The position numbers and the translations under genes are program-made. A stretch of 64,000 bases of DNA from Tritrichomonas musculus (taxonomy: Eukaryota; Parabasalia; Tritrichomonadida; Tritrichomonadidae), in NCBI GenBank assembly GCA_039105265.1, contig JAPFFF010000004.1:3348001-3412000 (forward strand), in the 5' to 3' direction. The notes under the pieces are model-generated. The model had not been told where the DNA came from and did no database searches. It worked only from the letters and a program-made list of their open reading frames with translations. This document shows, piece by piece, positions 61,106-64,000 of this stretch (its first letter is position 1; every line of letters begins with the position of its first letter).

Positions 61106-61615
61106 TCATATATCTGAATAACTTTTTGGAAGTGTATAAGTTCTAGTAGCAAGATCTTTCGTTCTAAAGAATCCAACAAATGGAATCAGCTGTATTCTAA
61201 ATGTTAATTTTACAGGCTTTCCGCGAATCGATGTTCCAACTTGCCTTAAGGTGAAATTAGGCATTACATCATTTTCTATAAATCGTGGATTTTCACGCGT
61301 GATTAATCTGTCCCAAAGAATGCTTTTATGGCTATCATTATCGGATTCACCCCATTCGGCAAAAATATAAGAATAGAAGTGACGGGTATTGACATGAACT
61401 AAAGAGGATAAATCTGCATTAATATTAAAATGAAGTTCTGCTTCTTCAAATCCTCTACGTGTGGCGTGAAACCAGCCAACCTTAGAAACTTCAAAATCAA
61501 TTGGAACATCTAATGAATAAAAATGTGCCATAAGAGCACCAATCCCAGCCACTGTGCATATAGCTGTCATGCCCATATAAAAAAGGCAATAAAGTCGATT
61601 GTACATGGAATTCAT
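61106..61615 (-). CDS. Signal peptidase complex subunit SPC3
   Basis: The 169-residue protein matches subunit 3 (SPC22/23, yeast Spc3) of the endoplasmic reticulum signal peptidase. An N-terminal transmembrane helix (about residues 9-33) precedes a lumenal beta-rich part with FNINADLSSLVHVNTRHFYSY, EWGESDNDSHKSILWDRLITRE and PVKLTFRIQLIPFVGFF. These align in order with human SPCS3 (FDITADLENIFDWNVKQLFLY; VVLWDKIVLR; LSWNVVPNAG). Length (about 170-180) is typical. It assists cleavage of signal peptides; it does not itself carry the catalytic Ser/His pair. Confidence 0.92.
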   Translation of the reverse strand: MNSMYNRLYCLFYMGMTAICTVAGIGALMAHFYSLDVPIDFEVSKVGWFHATRRGFEEAELHFNINADLSSLVHVNTRHFYSYIFAEWGESDNDSHKSILWDRLITRENPRFIENDVMPNFTLRQVGTSIRGKPVKLTFRIQLIPFVGFFRTKDLATRTYTLPKSYSDI

Positions 61616-62235
61616 TTTTTGATTTTGGCTAAAAAGATAGGTGAAATTTAGAATAAATGAATTTCACCTCTTTTATTCACTTTTTGAGATTTTATATTTG
61701 ATTTTGAATGTTGTAAAATTCAACCATTTCAGCATTCATTAAAAAAGAAAATAGATATTCATTATAAAAAATGAAGATAAACTTGATTAAAACTGACTAG
61801 TAATTTGTCGATTTGGCATCAAAAAGTTTATGAATATGGAATTGTATTATTTTTCACTGATTGCAAACAAGAAAACAAATTTTGGAGTACATAACGAAAA
61901 AGATTACATATTCAATTAATAAAGTTTATTCTACTATAATGCACATTTTTCTTTTTGTCAGTCAAAACAATGAGAGTGCACGAAGCAAAGTGTTCTGTAA
62001 ACTCGAATTGTAATATCAAGAAAATCAATTTATCATCATTAATTATAATTGGATAAAAAAAAAAAAAAAATGCATATAACCGACATTTAGTTATCAAAAA
62101 GTTGAAATCATTCAAAATTCAAATACTTATCAAAAAGTGGATGACGATAATCACTTACATAAAAATTCGTGGATTGATATAAAATATTATTTTCACCTAG
62201 TTATTTATACGCATATATAATTTAGAATCAAATAG
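61616..62235. other. AT-rich spacer
   Basis: Intergenic DNA between two minus-strand genes. A 67-codon minus frame (61912-62115) rich in Phe/Ile/Tyr codons is probably spurious. Poly-A run at 62056-62070. Confidence 0.45.
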
Positions 62236-62637
62236 TTATTCTTCTGATTCAATTTGCTTGATTCTTTGCGAAATCTGTTCTTTGAGGTCGTTTAAATAAT
62301 TTTGTGCTCTCACTTTTGACATTTCTGAAACAGTAAGCATATGTAGTAATATTTCGCATTGGACTTGAAGTTCGGCGTTTTCTTTTTGCAGCTTTTTTAT
62401 TTCAGCCTTAGATGGATTCAGGTTCTGTGGTTGATGCTGAAAATTCAAATTTTTCCATTGACCATCTTCCCATTTTAAATTTGCACCTCCAATATTTAGA
62501 GAAATTTCGCAATTATCAGTTGCTCCTCTTGATATATTAAATGTTTCAGGCTTTTTCCCAAATAATCCTTGAATAAATCCTGGCCTTGACCATTTACTAA
62601 CAGCTGGGTGTTTTGTAGCATCATTTTCATCATTCAT
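62236..62637 (-). CDS. Chibby-family protein
   Basis: The 133-residue protein follows the Chibby (CBY1) layout. A Lys-rich N-terminal part with FGKKPETFNISRG and CEISLNIGGANLKWEDGQW (43-61) corresponds to CBY1 LGLEYG..MNLAGQSLKFENGQW. Then a C-terminal coiled coil follows (about 79-131), QKENAELQVQCEILLHMLTVSE, matching CBY1 RRRNQQLEEENNLLRLKVDILLDMLSES. Chibby works at the distal appendages/transition zone of basal bodies in ciliated cells, so this is probably a basal-body or flagellar protein in a flagellate (inference from homology). Confidence 0.85.
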   Translation of the reverse strand: MNDENDATKHPAVSKWSRPGFIQGLFGKKPETFNISRGATDNCEISLNIGGANLKWEDGQWKNLNFQHQPQNLNPSKAEIKKLQKENAELQVQCEILLHMLTVSEMSKVRAQNYLNDLKEQISQRIKQIESEE

Positions 62638-64000
62638 TTAATAAGTATTTGTAGGAATAAATTATTCCGTTTTTATAATTAAATAGAAAAAGTTGGTACA
62701 CTTTTTATGATAGATTCCAAAATGCAGATTTTTCGGAAAATTTTCATTCAATTTTTTTTCAATTGAAAAAAGTACAAAATTTTGGAAAATCGCATTCAAT
62801 TTTTTTTTCCCGACGGTTTAATAGAAAATGGCATGAGGATAAAAAAAATAAAAAAGTTACTTAAAAACCTGATTATTTTTATTAAAACTTTAAAAATACC
62901 TTTTTTTGTGACGGAACACTATTAGGATAAACTTAATTATCAGAATAGTATAAATTTGTACATTTTTGTCTAATAAATGATAGAGCTAGTATTAATAAAA
63001 TTATTCCGCCATGAAAATAGAGTAAAACTAAAAAGGATTTCATCAACATTCAGGGTAAAAAAGGAAATATGCATAGTGAAAAACTTTAATATAAGAAGAA
63101 TACATGGATCAAATGCATTAATGCCATCATTAAAATCATACTCGTAAACATTTTTTGGAATATAATTAAGTAAAATGTTATATAAAAAGTTGAAATATTC
63201 TTAAGTCTGTAAAAAAAACGTAAAATCCAAGATCGTCATTACTTATGGCTTATGGGAAAAAACGCTTGTCTTTATAGTTGCTTGGTAAGCCGAAGAGTGA
63301 TTAATATTCGCCAAAGAAAACAAATATGAGTGTGGCCACAACCGTAAAAATAACATTAAAATATTTGACCTTAACGTCTTTTCTAAAAAATCTGCATTTG
63401 AAGATCTATCCTTTTTATATTCCCTTATTCATATGAGAGAAACCTTAAAACAAAATTGATATTATTTTAAACTTTTGTTTTCCTCTAAATATCACTAATC
63501 TCCTTCTAAATAATTCGAATTACAGATGCAATGATTCCTCAATAATTTTTTAAAATATGCAATTAATGTAAATTCTATTAAATATATTAGTTATGCAGAC
63601 CCATATTAATATTGAACAAATTAAAAATAGTAATATGTGCTCAATCAATTGGCTCAAGATATCTAATTTGCTTTTTCTTGATTAATCCCATATAAATTAT
63701 TAATTTCCTCACTATCCGAATAAATTCATATTTTTGTAAGTGTAAAAACTTTATTCCAATAATGGCCAGTCATTTGCTAAAAAAAAAATTTCAACTAAAG
63801 AGGATCATCAATTGGTTTGAATAAAATTATTTTTTTTACTATTAAAAATGTAGCAACAACCTTTATAATATAATAATTGCAGCAAGACTACGAATAAAGC
63901 TGAGAGATCATTATAATGATAATTTGCACGATCATTTTCTTCTCAATATCATTAAATCAAAATTTTAATGAGCAAAGATTATAAACTTGAGATCGAATCA
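62638..64000. other. AT-rich intergenic region to window end
   Basis: About 1.36 kb without a credible open frame on either strand, no tRNA-like cloverleaf and no inverted repeat I could detect. A small patch (63240-63360) is a little richer in mixed bases, but I cannot assign it. Confidence 0.45.

Overview
The window looks like nuclear DNA of a parabasalid (trichomonad) flagellate, most like Tritrichomonas, because of a combination of traits. The DNA is very AT-rich and genes are compact and almost all intronless. The one intron I can prove has a fused branch-point/3' splice signal (CTAACACTTAG) like the one known from Trichomonas vaginalis. Several genes carry a TCA(C/T)(A/T) initiator just upstream of the ATG. 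Coding content is typical: CAMK-like kinases, a PP1-like phosphatase with a huge Glu/Gln tail, coiled-coil proteins, a bacterial-type beta-glucuronidase and many DNA transposons. Species assignment is inference.

Layout. 1-1567: 3' part of a coiled-coil gene on the minus strand. 1962-4030: a pogo-like DNA transposon with imperfect inverted ends. 4.5-13.7 kb: host genes (small hypothetical protein, protein kinase, PP1-like phosphatase, beta-glucuronidase, small unknown protein). 14.4-22.3 kb: a transposon graveyard. It holds a Kolobok/Mutator-like transposase gene cut near its C-terminus by a mariner element, two small hAT-type non-autonomous elements with 8-bp target duplications, a 1054-bp foldback element with nearly identical 396-bp arms, and a weak candidate older element. 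23.3-43.1 kb: a gene-dense host block (aspartate aminotransferase, a giant solenoid protein, an intron-containing kinase, importin beta, a VPS9 Rab5-GEF-like protein, tRNA-Gly, a lysine-less DegT-family sugar dehydrase, a tail-anchored protein, an EF-hand-like protein, a coiled-coil protein, a Siw14-like phosphatase). 43.37 kb: an intron-bearing tRNA-Tyr. 43.96-45.49 kb: a striking A-B-A'-B' inverted structure. 45.5-62.6 kb: host genes (LRR protein, USP7-like deubiquitinase, ABCF3/GCN20-like ATPase, two coiled-coil proteins, a DHHC-like protein with a degenerate core, a Vta1-like protein with a 39-bp tandem repeat, an alpha/beta hydrolase, signal peptidase subunit SPC3, a Chibby-like protein). 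The last 1.4 kb holds no gene I can see.

The host genes are not an operon and have mixed functions. Recurrent themes are membrane traffic (VPS9, Vta1, DHHC, SPC3), signalling by phosphorylation (two kinases, PP1-like and Siw14-like phosphatases), nuclear import and ubiquitin turnover, flagellar/basal body structure (Chibby, coiled coils) and metabolism with bacterial-type enzymes (beta-glucuronidase, sugar 3-dehydrase).

Several open frames begin at TTG codons in this genome, so I moved starts to the first in-frame ATG where that applied (4577, 13668, 25153, 3753).
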